From: UBA9647 sp049522195
GTDB taxonomy: Bacteria; Bacteroidota; Ignavibacteria; UBA10030
DNA: 48,959 nt
Direction: 5' to 3'
NCBI GenBank assembly: GCA_049522195.1
Contig: JBEKOB010000029.1
Coordinates: forward strand, 1-48,959
Positions 38,909 to 48,434 of the stretch are shown here, in pieces (position 1 is the stretch's first letter; every line of letters starts with the position of its first letter). Made by a program: the position numbers and the translations under genes. The notes beneath the pieces are model-generated. The model was not told where the DNA came from. It saw only the letters and a program-made list of their open reading frames with translations, and did not search any database.

Positions 38909-41272
38909 TCATTCCACTTCGAAGGAAATGGGCTCACTAAGATGTTTTTTGTTTCCCAGCATTGCCTCAATCTGCATCACATGCTTTCCAGGCCGTAGTG
39001 TCCACCACGTCCCCGAAGGATTGAACGGTACGCGCTCGCGATCTATGCGCAGCAGAACACTGTCCACCTTTTCCGGAGCAGTCCCTAACACCTTGATACT
39101 CTGATACTCCGACCTCAGAACCGGGTCGATCTTGAAATGATCCCCTTCGAGTGGATAGAGTATTGCACTCAAACCTTTGTCGCCCCTGAGGTTTGAATGC
39201 TCCGATGATCGCGGATTCTGTTCAGGGCTCGCGTTCGGCGGCAACGCGGGTATTCGCTCTTGTTCGGCCCACGTCCGGAACTCAGGCGGGACGATGTCAT
39301 ACACTTTCATCATTTCCTTGCCGCGGTCAACGATGCGGTACAATCGATGTATGCTACATTGGTCTCGTGGTTCCTCGCCTGTCTTGAACCATTCGAGAAT
39401 TGTTTTCCGACACGCCTCACCGGGCAATTTACCCGAGAGTGGACAAATCAATACCTGGTGAAGCCCTTTTGGCTGAGTAAACCCGTCAGGTGACTCGCGC
39501 CGGTGAAGAAGTGACATGACATCGAAAAATATCTGTCCGGCACCCGTCACGCCCGATACGCCCCGCATCGGGCTCCCGTCGAAGTTGCCCACCCAGACTC
39601 CAACGGTGTAGAGCGTCGTGAAACCCACCGTCCAATTGTCCCTGTAGTCTTTTGTTGTCCCAGTCTTGACGGCGCAGGGAAATGGAAAGCGAAATGCATT
39701 GCCGAATGCGGGTCTCCGCGCAGCCCGATCACTCAGAATGTCGCTCAAAAGAAATATGGTCCGATCCTCGAAAATCCGTTTGACGGAAGACACCACTCTC
39801 TCTTGAAATGGCGACCCCCCCCTCAATCTTACTGACTGATCGAGTGATCTAATCAGTTTCGCTGGTTTCCATACCCCTCCATTCGCCAGCGCGGCATACG
39901 CATTGGTCAATTCGAGCAGCGTCACCTCTCCGTCGCCAAGCACCAAGCCGCAGCCGTAATACGAAGCAGGTTTGTTGAGTGATACAAAACCGGCCTCATG
40001 CAGTCGCTGCAACAGTGGCTCGATTCCGAGCGAGTTCAGAACTCGCACTGCAGGAATGTTGTAGGAACAGGCAAGTGCTGTGCGAAGTCGGACTGGGCCG
40101 TGATATCGTTTGTCATAGTTTTCCGGTACGTATGCTCCGTGTTCATCGCTTATTTGCGTGGGAACATCCGGCAAGATTGAAGCTGGAGAATATCCCGATT
40201 CGAGCGCGACTCCGTACAGAAACGGCTTGAGCGCCGATCCGGGCTGCCGAAGTGCAAGCGCACCATTGACCTGTCCTTGGTTGCCTTCGTCAAAGTAGTC
40301 TGCCGACCCAAGCAGCACCCTGATCTCACGCGACTGGTTATCAATGACGATGACAGCAGCGTTTGTGACATTTTTCTTCTTCAATGCCGACAGGCGAGCT
40401 TTCACTGCAAAATGGACATCCTCCTGTAATGCATAGTCGATCGTCGTTTCAATCAGTGGGCTTCGATGCGACTCATCAACCGTTCGAAGAACCAATTCGA
40501 CCGCGTGAGGGGCGCGAAAATTCGCTTCCCGGGACAGGATTCGCAATGGCTGAACGATAGCCCGTTCGTATTCTTCTGACCCAACTCTCTCCTGCTCGAG
40601 CATTCTTCGGAGCACCAATCGTTGCCTCTGTATCAATACCGGAAGATTCTGGTAAGGATTCAGAAGAGTGGGAGCGTTCGGAAGAGCTGCAAGAAAGGCG
40701 GATTCCGCCAGCGAGAGATCGTTTGCTGTCTTTCCAAAATACGCGCGTGCAGCGCTTTCAACACCGTACAGCTGGTTGCCATACGGAGCTCGGTTGACAT
40801 ACTGTTCGAGGATTTCCCTTTTGGACATCATTCGTTCCAGCCGGAGTGCGTACCAAGCTTCCACAATTTTGTACCAAGGCGTACGCGAGGAGTGATACAC
40901 GTTGCGAATCACCTGCTGGGTGAGCGTAGATCCTCCCGACCGGATTGACCAGGATTTGATGTCATCGCTCAGAGCTCGTACGACGGCCAGCGGGTCCACT
41001 CCCGGATGATAGTTGAAGCGCTTGTCCTCGATGGCTATGGTAGCCTGCAGGAAGCTCGATGCGATCGTATCCAACGATCGCCAGTGGCCTCGTCCCTGCT
41101 GGTCATTGAGCAATTCCCTCAAGAGAAGGCCCGTGCGATCGACAACCCGCACTGATTCAACAACCTCTTTCTTGAATGGTTCGCGGGGAAGTGGGATAAA
41201 TATCGTCCCTCCGGCAATCAGACCGAGAAAGACAATGATCAGAAGTGTTGTATTTTTTATTGGGCGAACCAT
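38909..41272 (-). CDS. pbpC: penicillin-binding protein 1C
   Basis: The 787-residue protein has an N-terminal anchor (LLIIVFLGLIAGGTIFIPL), a GT51 glycosyltransferase with its glutamate in IEDKRFNYHPGVDP (Glu82) and the RSGGSTLTQQVIRNV block, and a transpeptidase with SALK (346-349), SYN (403-405) and KTGTT (536-540). A C-terminal BiPBP_C domain with PLEGDHFKIDPVLR follows. It should polymerise and crosslink peptidoglycan at the inner membrane; in E. coli the transpeptidase of PBP1C is considered minor. Its ATG shares one nt with the stop of the A2M gene (TGATG), so the pair is coupled, as in the pbpC-yfhM arrangement. Confidence 0.95.
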   Translation of the reverse strand: MVRPIKNTTLLIIVFLGLIAGGTIFIPLPREPFKKEVVESVRVVDRTGLLLRELLNDQQGRGHWRSLDTIASSFLQATIAIEDKRFNYHPGVDPLAVVRALSDDIKSWSIRSGGSTLTQQVIRNVYHSSRTPWYKIVEAWYALRLERMMSKREILEQYVNRAPYGNQLYGVESAARAYFGKTANDLSLAESAFLAALPNAPTLLNPYQNLPVLIQRQRLVLRRMLEQERVGSEEYERAIVQPLRILSREANFRAPHAVELVLRTVDESHRSPLIETTIDYALQEDVHFAVKARLSALKKKNVTNAAVIVIDNQSREIRVLLGSADYFDEGNQGQVNGALALRQPGSALKPFLYGVALESGYSPASILPDVPTQISDEHGAYVPENYDKRYHGPVRLRTALACSYNIPAVRVLNSLGIEPLLQRLHEAGFVSLNKPASYYGCGLVLGDGEVTLLELTNAYAALANGGVWKPAKLIRSLDQSVRLRGGSPFQERVVSSVKRIFEDRTIFLLSDILSDRAARRPAFGNAFRFPFPCAVKTGTTKDYRDNWTVGFTTLYTVGVWVGNFDGSPMRGVSGVTGAGQIFFDVMSLLHRRESPDGFTQPKGLHQVLICPLSGKLPGEACRKTILEWFKTGEEPRDQCSIHRLYRIVDRGKEMMKVYDIVPPEFRTWAEQERIPALPPNASPEQNPRSSEHSNLRGDKGLSAILYPLEGDHFKIDPVLRSEYQSIKVLGTAPEKVDSVLLRIDRERVPFNPSGTWWTLRPGKHVMQIEAMLGNKKHLSEPISFEVE

Positions 41273-44200
41273 CAGCGTATTGTTATTTCCCGAGCGACCG
41301 TTTGACCGAATACTTCTGGCTCGTACATTTGTTCTATTCGAGTGGACGGCATTTGAAACTTACCGATGGATGTCGGGCGGACCAGGTAACTGAATACATG
41401 AGCTCCAGCCGGTACCCCATAAGCAAAAAGCACGACACGGTCATCGCGCATCTCGGTGTAATCAAAGGAAAATGATGATCTACGCGCTGATTGTTCCGCC
41501 CGTTCCTCTTCGCCGGTCAGATTGCTTGCTGTGGTCTGGAATGATCCGTTGATCGCCTCAAAACCTGCCGGGAGTGGATCATCAATGACGACATAGTTCC
41601 GATCTTGATTGGTTGTGAACGTGAGCGTGACTCTTACGACTGTCCCCGTTTTGAACTGTTCTGTTGCGGCGGCTCCTTGTTCCCGCAACTCAAGCGATTT
41701 GCGGACAGACATTCCTTCTTCCTTTTCCTGGCCTGGTCCCATCGGGTAGTACGTAAGTCTGAGCCCATAGTAGAGCCTGCCTTTGCCGTCCTTTGTGATC
41801 TCCAGAGGATATTGTTTTCCGGGAAGAATCGTTGACATTGGAAGCTGCGTCGTTGTTGTACCCAGCGACCTCCCTTTAAACAGCTGATTGAGCAAGGTCT
41901 TACTTTCGAGCTTCATCTGCATCGTGAAGTCAGGCTCTTCCCGTTCATAGACACGAAAATATGTACTCAATGCATCAACGACGTACAGATTTTCCTGCGT
42001 CGATCTCCACTGGCCTGACCGTCGGTTTTCCAGGAGCCACCGCACGACCTTTGCCATCATTGGATTCTCAGGTTGTGTCTCGACAAGCGCTTGCATCACG
42101 AGAGCTGTGGTCCGCACCGTTGAGTGAAATATCCATTCCATACCGCCCGTGCTTGTTTCTTCGAAATGAGCGGTCGTCGGGGCAACTTTGACATGGTTCA
42201 GGAGATCTCTGGACAAATCCTGCATGATCGCCGAGTTCCCCTTGGCAACACCCAGAGCTTTGAGGAGATACGCCTTTGCGAACAGAGGAATTTGTTTGTT
42301 TGCGCCGGCTTGGTTCTTGCTATCCTGATACAATCGTTCCATGTATCCGTAATCAGGTTCACCGGCCAGGGCAAGTGTATAGAGGATAAGCGCGTTCGTG
42401 CACGCAATCGTTTCTGGTGTGTCATACCATGTTATTTGTTCATGGCGCAGAACGCGTTTCAGGTACGCAAGTCCTTCGTCGACCATCTCTTTTCGTATTT
42501 CATAACCATTCCGTTTTGCGATAATGATCGCGTACATGGCGTAGGCGGAGACGTAGGGATGTGGTTCCTTGAGACTCTCCCAATAGACGAATCCACCATT
42601 CGACCGCTGGAATGATGCAATGTCCTCCAGCGTCTCCATCACAATCGACCGGGTGTCCTTCCCTTTGAAGATCTCAAACTTAAATGCCTGGACAAGATCG
42701 TTGGCAAGAAGAATCGGGAGAATCGATGATACCTTTTGCTCGAGACATCCGTAGGGATACGTGAAAAGATACGACATGCCTCCTGCAAGGTTTGTCATGG
42801 CGGTCGAAGCTGCCGTCAACTCAAGTCCGCCGAGGTTTCTGTAGATATCCTTAGGAATCAAGAGCTGTTCTTGGACTAGTGCATCTGTCAACGATTCGAA
42901 CAATGCGACGGTTTCATGAGATCGTGGAATCTGGATGGGGATTTTCCATTCGACGCCGTCGGTATCATCGTCGGTCGCCGCTTGAAACACAAATTTTGCC
43001 TCCCCTTCCCGGTCGGCGATGAGGGGGCGCCGAACCTCCAAAGCCTGCCCCGGTTTCAAGAGATGCCATGTTGAATCGCTCCCGGTCAATTTGATTCCCG
43101 TGGCGATCGACACCAGTCGTACTGTTTTCTCTTTGGTGGAGTAGTTAATCACTGTAACTCCACCTTCAAAAGTGTCTCCCATACGCGCGAACCGTGGAAG
43201 CGACGCCAGGAGCATCAATGGTTTGCTCACTGTGAAGTACTGTTCTCCACACCCGAACTCTGCATTACAGGTAACGGCGCTTCCCATGATCATAAACTTG
43301 GTGAGGTTGTCTGGAAGTTTGAACTGGATTCTTGCAACCCCATTGGCATCCGTTACCAGCGAAGGATTCCAGTACGCACTCGGGCGGAAATCCTTCCGTA
43401 CACCCTCAGTGTTCATGAGCGCTGTCATCGGTTCGTCATCCCCACCGCCACCTCCTGGATCACCTCCCTTTTCGCCGTATTCCCGCTGTTCCACCAGGTG
43501 CGACCGCGTTTCTGTTGTTATAACATCCAGCCCCCGCTCGTTATAAAATTCGATGAACAGGTTCGGGAGGCGATAGCCTATGAGATTCAGTATTCCAAGA
43601 TCGGCCACGCTGACCGCGACTTCTGCCTGCACACCACGTCCGAGAGCATTCTTGACAACGATGTCAACATGGACAGAATCCCCGGGACGATATTCCTCTT
43701 TGTCACTCCTCAATGTGATGGAGAGCTGTTTTTCCTTTGGGCTCACAGAAATTTTTTGGTAACCGATTTTGAAGGAGGGCCGGCCGACGTCGCTTTCTTT
43801 TGAGGTTCCCGGGGGAAGGGTGCGCCCCTCGACCAGAACAACCGAGACAAAAACATTGGGAAGATAGAGGCTTTTAATGAGGATCTCCACCTCTGGCGCA
43901 CTTCCCTTCAGTTCGGTGACAAAATGATCGAGGATACCATCACGCTCGATGGAAATAAGCGCGGTAGCTTTTTCATACGGCGATTTCACAACCACACGCG
44001 CATATTCTCCCGGCGCGTAGTTGTCCTTCGCCGGGACAAGCTCTATTCTATCATCGTCGGACCGTTCCCAGGCGACATAGCCGGAACCGCTCACATAGAA
44101 ATAGGCATGGGTCATCAGTTGATTGCCCCGTGCATCTTTGCTTGTTGCCTCGAAGAAATAGAAACCCGCATCTGACGGCATGAACGATCGCAGCACAGGA

Positions 44201-46935
44201 CTCTCGGCAGAGGAAACTTCAACTGAATCGACAACTTTGTCTTCTTTTTCCGAAACCCATCCAAATAATCCATTGGTTTGAGCCTTACGCGTTGAACGCC
44301 ACGATCTCCGGAAGATTTTCACGCTCACCGTATTTCCCGCCAAGAGCTGTCCGGCCGGACTCACGGTAATAAGTTTGTAGGACAACGCGGTGCCCTCGGC
44401 AAGAAATGTGCTCGCCGGAGCAATCCCTATGTAATATTCTCCGCCGTGAACAACGGTTGATGCCCGCCCGGAGATGACCTGTCGAGACTGCGAGACAACG
44501 TCTCCTTCAAAGAGCAAGGAGACCGTTTGACGTATTTCTCCCACTTGAAGGCGGCACGTCTCCGTTTTCATGCCCCGCTCATCCAACGTGCTCGAGCCTG
44601 AAGCCAGAAGCCGGTACCCATTCCCCCGCGAGTAGCGCGAAAGCCACATCATCGGACCGAAGAGATAACTTTCATAGCCTTGGGGATTCCACGCCATATC
44701 GGAAACGGACACCCGCCATTTCACGCTCTCGCCTTTCATTGGTGCACCAAAAAGGTAATGCGCTTTCAGAAACCCCGTGACAGTGTCGCCGACGACATAA
44801 ACCTTTTTGTCGATCTGCGCAGCCACCTGGAATTCAGCGGGACGAAATGCTTCAACCCGGAAGCTTCCCTGTTCCACCTCCTCCCACTCATCATTGCCTT
44901 TCCCTTCCTTCCTTGCGAGCAGAATCATGTCGTAGGATCCGAGCGATGAGGAATGTTCGATTTTGAGAGAGGTAGCAAATGTTCCAAAAGGAGAGAGCCG
45001 CTGATCGGAGCTGTATACAACTTCCTGGCGCTGATTGCGAATATCCAGGCGGAACCGCCCCTCCTCCGGGATCTTCCAGGTACCCTCGTTCTGAACGCGT
45101 ACGACACCTTTGATGTCAACGCGCTCCCCCTCCTTGTACAAACCCCGATCCGTAAATAGACTGGCTTTCAATACTCCCGAGCTCCCGTTCATTTCGTAGG
45201 GCAGGTCAAACTGCCATGGCTCGATGCCATCACTCCAGTCGGAGCTCGAAAAAGCCACATCATTTCCATTCCTCACAATAACGTGGAGCAGCCTTCTTCT
45301 CTCTTCCACACGCACGTTTGTTGAAAGTGCTGGACTCGATGCCAGACCAGCCGCGTTGGTTTTCCCCTGCCAGAGCACCTGGTTTCTGTCGTCGCAGATC
45401 TGCACCTCTGCCCCCTCCACCGGTGATGCGTCTTTGAGGTTTGTTACCCAGATGAGATTGTTCTCGGGGGAGAACTTCGATGTAATTCCGAGGTTGGTCA
45501 CCTGAAGCAGCGCTCGCAGGTATCTTCTCTCCTTGGTTGGAAACAGATCATCCACCTGTACCAGCACCAGGCCGCATGACCGTCCTCCAAGAACACTATC
45601 CAATTCAATCGGTTTTACAGTCTCCTTGTCCCTTTTTAGATTCAGCCGCCAAAGTGCGGAGGAGACCACCGCATCAGATCCGCTTCCACGCGCATCCCCC
45701 CACCGGGCCACGGTTTGTTCCCAATCCAGCTTGTTGTTCGTGTTGTAATCCAATTGCTGGAGAATCTGCAGAATGAGGTCAGGATTTACCCTGGTCATTT
45801 GGACTGAAATTGAGTCGACATTCATCAGTCGAACCGGATATCGGTGAGACTCATATGATTCCACCACGCTGGCTCCCGCAACCATCCGCACGAACGGGGT
45901 ATGAGGTCCTGTGCGAAACCTGAATGACGTGGCACCCCCCAGCTCCTGGCCAAATCTGTCCTTGAATCCTTTTGTAAATGTTGCCTGATACTCCGTTACC
46001 GGTCGCAGGGGTAAATCGAGATACATTTCATCTGTTTCATAGCTGTATCCGCGTTCCTTCTTCTTCACCGGAGGATTGAACTGAAGGTGATCGATAGCTT
46101 CCTGCACTGAGACAGGGTTTGAGAACGACAAAACTAAACGATTGGTGGGGGGAAATCCGTCTTGATTCTTGATCCCGCGAAACGAAAACTCTCCAAACGT
46201 TGTGAAACTGAACTCATAGGTATCACTGGTTCCAAGCGGACCTTCAGCACATTGGAGTCCCGCCCTGCACCGGACAGTGTAGGAGGTCTTGTGCTTCCAT
46301 GGCTGTGCGGGAACCAACACAATGCTCCGATCGATTGTAGCTCCGGGCACCTGGCCAGTGAGTTCCTCTTCACGGGCGCGGCGCACAGTGAACGATGGAT
46401 ACCGGGTGGTATCTCCTCTTGTTTCGACGATCGAGATGAACTTAGAGGCGACCTGGGGATCTATCCGCTGATTGAACGTGAGAAGCACATTGTGTCTCAA
46501 CTCGACGAACTGCTGATTGCGTGCCGGCGAGTGGCCGACGAGCACTGGCCTTGGAGTCTCAAACTGCCAGACGTATTCTTCGCGGAGCCTTTTTCCTGAC
46601 AATGATTGTGTCCCGGCTGGGACGCGAACCGAATACTCTGTTGCGTTTGCGAGGGGGCCCTGGGGGATGAATACAATCGCCGTGGTACTCATCCACCGAT
46701 ATTTGCCTTGCACGTTCGGTTCCATGATGAGGGGGCCCGAATCCCCGTCGTGCATTGCTTTGCCCAGGGGGACCATGGGCTGATTGAAACAAACGACAAT
46801 CGTTTGCGACTGATCAGCCATCGCAGTCGATCCTTTTGGAGAGGTTGAGACAATTTCCAGCTCACGCTGTTGAGCTTCGATCCTCGTGAAATACAGAGTG
46901 AAAAGAGCGAGCAGAAGGATTCTGATGCTTTTCAT
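41272..46935 (-). CDS. bacterial alpha-2-macroglobulin with CLEQ thioester
   Basis: The start is taken at ATG 46933-46935 (MKSIRILLLALFTLYFTRIE) with GAGG 7-10 nt upstream; a longer frame to 47109 adds unlikely sequence. The roughly 1887-residue protein has bacterial Ig-like N-terminal domains, macroglobulin domains (LKASLFTDRGLYKEGERVDI), the A2M block FRPSAYWNPSLVTDANGVAR, an intact thioester CLEQ with Cys near residue 1397 (codon 42745-42747), a TED helical domain (SNGGFVYWESL) and a C-terminal domain. It should trap proteases in the periplasm by covalent thioester attack. Unlike E. coli YfhM, no lipobox cysteine follows the signal peptide. Operon with pbpC. Confidence 0.94.
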   Translation of the reverse strand: MKSIRILLLALFTLYFTRIEAQQRELEIVSTSPKGSTAMADQSQTIVVCFNQPMVPLGKAMHDGDSGPLIMEPNVQGKYRWMSTTAIVFIPQGPLANATEYSVRVPAGTQSLSGKRLREEYVWQFETPRPVLVGHSPARNQQFVELRHNVLLTFNQRIDPQVASKFISIVETRGDTTRYPSFTVRRAREEELTGQVPGATIDRSIVLVPAQPWKHKTSYTVRCRAGLQCAEGPLGTSDTYEFSFTTFGEFSFRGIKNQDGFPPTNRLVLSFSNPVSVQEAIDHLQFNPPVKKKERGYSYETDEMYLDLPLRPVTEYQATFTKGFKDRFGQELGGATSFRFRTGPHTPFVRMVAGASVVESYESHRYPVRLMNVDSISVQMTRVNPDLILQILQQLDYNTNNKLDWEQTVARWGDARGSGSDAVVSSALWRLNLKRDKETVKPIELDSVLGGRSCGLVLVQVDDLFPTKERRYLRALLQVTNLGITSKFSPENNLIWVTNLKDASPVEGAEVQICDDRNQVLWQGKTNAAGLASSPALSTNVRVEERRRLLHVIVRNGNDVAFSSSDWSDGIEPWQFDLPYEMNGSSGVLKASLFTDRGLYKEGERVDIKGVVRVQNEGTWKIPEEGRFRLDIRNQRQEVVYSSDQRLSPFGTFATSLKIEHSSSLGSYDMILLARKEGKGNDEWEEVEQGSFRVEAFRPAEFQVAAQIDKKVYVVGDTVTGFLKAHYLFGAPMKGESVKWRVSVSDMAWNPQGYESYLFGPMMWLSRYSRGNGYRLLASGSSTLDERGMKTETCRLQVGEIRQTVSLLFEGDVVSQSRQVISGRASTVVHGGEYYIGIAPASTFLAEGTALSYKLITVSPAGQLLAGNTVSVKIFRRSWRSTRKAQTNGLFGWVSEKEDKVVDSVEVSSAESPVLRSFMPSDAGFYFFEATSKDARGNQLMTHAYFYVSGSGYVAWERSDDDRIELVPAKDNYAPGEYARVVVKSPYEKATALISIERDGILDHFVTELKGSAPEVEILIKSLYLPNVFVSVVLVEGRTLPPGTSKESDVGRPSFKIGYQKISVSPKEKQLSITLRSDKEEYRPGDSVHVDIVVKNALGRGVQAEVAVSVADLGILNLIGYRLPNLFIEFYNERGLDVITTETRSHLVEQREYGEKGGDPGGGGGDDEPMTALMNTEGVRKDFRPSAYWNPSLVTDANGVARIQFKLPDNLTKFMIMGSAVTCNAEFGCGEQYFTVSKPLMLLASLPRFARMGDTFEGGVTVINYSTKEKTVRLVSIATGIKLTGSDSTWHLLKPGQALEVRRPLIADREGEAKFVFQAATDDDTDGVEWKIPIQIPRSHETVALFESLTDALVQEQLLIPKDIYRNLGGLELTAASTAMTNLAGGMSYLFTYPYGCLEQKVSSILPILLANDLVQAFKFEIFKGKDTRSIVMETLEDIASFQRSNGGFVYWESLKEPHPYVSAYAMYAIIIAKRNGYEIRKEMVDEGLAYLKRVLRHEQITWYDTPETIACTNALILYTLALAGEPDYGYMERLYQDSKNQAGANKQIPLFAKAYLLKALGVAKGNSAIMQDLSRDLLNHVKVAPTTAHFEETSTGGMEWIFHSTVRTTALVMQALVETQPENPMMAKVVRWLLENRRSGQWRSTQENLYVVDALSTYFRVYEREEPDFTMQMKLESKTLLNQLFKGRSLGTTTTQLPMSTILPGKQYPLEITKDGKGRLYYGLRLTYYPMGPGQEKEEGMSVRKSLELREQGAAATEQFKTGTVVRVTLTFTTNQDRNYVVIDDPLPAGFEAINGSFQTTASNLTGEEERAEQSARRSSFSFDYTEMRDDRVVLFAYGVPAGAHVFSYLVRPTSIGKFQMPSTRIEQMYEPEVFGQTVAREITIR

Positions 46936-47095
46936 GGGAGACCTCATCAGAACATGGTGGGAATGTGCGGCGACGGCTACGGTAAGGTGTCTGCGGACAA
47001 CACGTTTACCCGCAGATTGCTTCTCTCTAAGCGATGCTCTATATTCTTCCCTAGCAAGAAAATCATTTTTCGAATTACTGTCAATTGCTATCCTT
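46936..47095. promoter_or_regulatory. shared region between the A2M and GNAT genes
   Basis: This 160-bp divergent interval must hold promoters for the A2M-pbpC pair (-) and the acetyltransferase gene (+). I see no convincing -35/-10 pair; the frames that run through it in both directions look like read-through, not genes. Confidence 0.4.
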
Positions 47096-47554
47096 ATGGC
47101 TGCCTCCATCCGTCAAGCGACGATCACAGATACATCCGTCATCGTTCAATTTAACAGCAGATTAGCCGAGGAGACCGAGCACAGAACACTCAATCAAGAT
47201 CTGCTGAAAGCAGGTGTGGAATCTCTCCTTCGCGATCCTTCGAAGGGAGTCTATTATCTGGCGGAATTGAACAACGTCGTCGTCGGCCAGATGATGATCA
47301 CATACGAATGGAGCGACTGGCGCAACGGAACGTTTTGGTGGATCCAGAGTGTTTATGTCGAGAGTAGTGCCCGCGGCTCCGGCGTGTTCCGGGCATTGTT
47401 CAATCACGTCCACTCACTGGCAAAGTCACAGAGCGACGTGTGCGGTCTCAGGCTCTACGTTGAACGGACCAACGATCGTGCAAAACGTACCTATGACCGC
47501 CACGGCATGCATCTCTCGCACTACGAGATGTTTGAGATGGATTTCGTCCTCTGA
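47096..47554 (+). CDS. GNAT-family acetyltransferase
   Basis: I take ATG 47096 (MAASIRQATITDTSVIVQFN) as the start; a frame reaching 46886 would place most of the A2M leader region in the protein. The 152-residue product has the GNAT core: strand 1 SIRQATITDTSVIVQFNSRL, the central YYLAELNNVVVGQMMITYEW, IQSVYVESSARGSGVFRALF with the acetyl-CoA loop, and LRLYVERTNDRAKRTYDRHG in the last strand-helix. It transfers an acetyl group from acetyl-CoA to an unknown amine. No partner gene suggests a substrate. Confidence 0.88.
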   Translation: MAASIRQATITDTSVIVQFNSRLAEETEHRTLNQDLLKAGVESLLRDPSKGVYYLAELNNVVVGQMMITYEWSDWRNGTFWWIQSVYVESSARGSGVFRALFNHVHSLAKSQSDVCGLRLYVERTNDRAKRTYDRHGMHLSHYEMFEMDFVL

Positions 47555-47603
47555 GTTCCGCAACGCCTCTTTTGCATTACCCTTGGCTTAAGGAAGATTA
47601 CGC

Positions 47604-48260
47604 ATGGATTCTTGTTGCAGAGCAGGTGCGGATTGCTCCGGAACATCGGCCTTCTTCAGCCGCTGGTCCGGGTCATACGCCAAACGGTTCCGTAAAGGGA
47701 AACTTGACCGCATTCAGAAGTACCTCGTTGAGGGAATCAAGCGGGAGCCCCTGCGTGGCAGTTCGGTGCTCGATATCGGTTGTGGCGTTGGACAGGTTCA
47801 CCTCACGCTCCTCAAAGAAGGAGCGGGCCACTCTCTCGGCGTCGATCTGTCAGACGCAATGCTGAAGCAAGCGAAACAGTTTGCCCACACATCGGGATTG
47901 GCTGGACGTGCCGAGTATGTGACGGGGGACTTCGTTCAACTCTCCTCCTCCATCCCTGAAAGCGACATCACGGTCCTCGACAAAGTGGTGTGCTGTTACG
48001 AAAATCTTGACGAGCTGATACTGAAATCCACCGGAAAGACAAAAGCGACGTTTACCCTGACTCACCCGAAGGAAAACCCGCTCACAAAAGGGCTTTTCAA
48101 GGGGCATGAGGCACTTGCGAAGCTTCTCCGCTGGGATTTCCATCCTTTCTGGCATGACTGGGCCGGGATGAAAGCCCGGATTCTTTCTCAGGGATTCACG
48201 CTTCGCTATGAGCATTCCACTCTCACATGGCATGCTCTGGTGTTCGAACGAACACGATGA
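47604..48260 (+). CDS. class I SAM-dependent methyltransferase with N-terminal Cys cluster
   Basis: The 218-residue protein has Rossmann-type methyltransferase motifs: VLDIGCGVGQVHLTLLKEGA (motif I, about 54-73), GVDLSDAMLKQAKQF (motif II), EYVTGDFVQL and ITVLDKVVCCYENLDELI. The N-terminus MDSCCRAGADC is a cysteine cluster before FFSRWSGSYAKRFRKGKLDR; relatives I know of begin MDCCQC, which suggests a conserved metal or redox role. AAGGA lies about 9 nt before the ATG. The substrate is unknown. It follows the GNAT gene by 49 bp and may be cotranscribed. Confidence 0.87.
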   Translation: MDSCCRAGADCSGTSAFFSRWSGSYAKRFRKGKLDRIQKYLVEGIKREPLRGSSVLDIGCGVGQVHLTLLKEGAGHSLGVDLSDAMLKQAKQFAHTSGLAGRAEYVTGDFVQLSSSIPESDITVLDKVVCCYENLDELILKSTGKTKATFTLTHPKENPLTKGLFKGHEALAKLLRWDFHPFWHDWAGMKARILSQGFTLRYEHSTLTWHALVFERTR

Positions 48261-48434
48261 AATCACTCCGGGCCGCGCGCATCAGCAATTCTCAGGTCTC
48301 GAAGTTTTGCCAACGCGTTCATTGCATAACTCATCCCGTTGATCTCACCTCAAGTTGAGAAACCCTATTACTGTCATCGCCCGATTTCAACCTTCACAAC
48401 ATCTACCATACCGAATTACTAACCAGGAGGCTCT

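Noticed and set aside
38909..47095. A2M-pbpC as a new defence system
   Set aside because: The pair is a known arrangement (pbpC-yfhM); only the missing lipobox and length are unusual.
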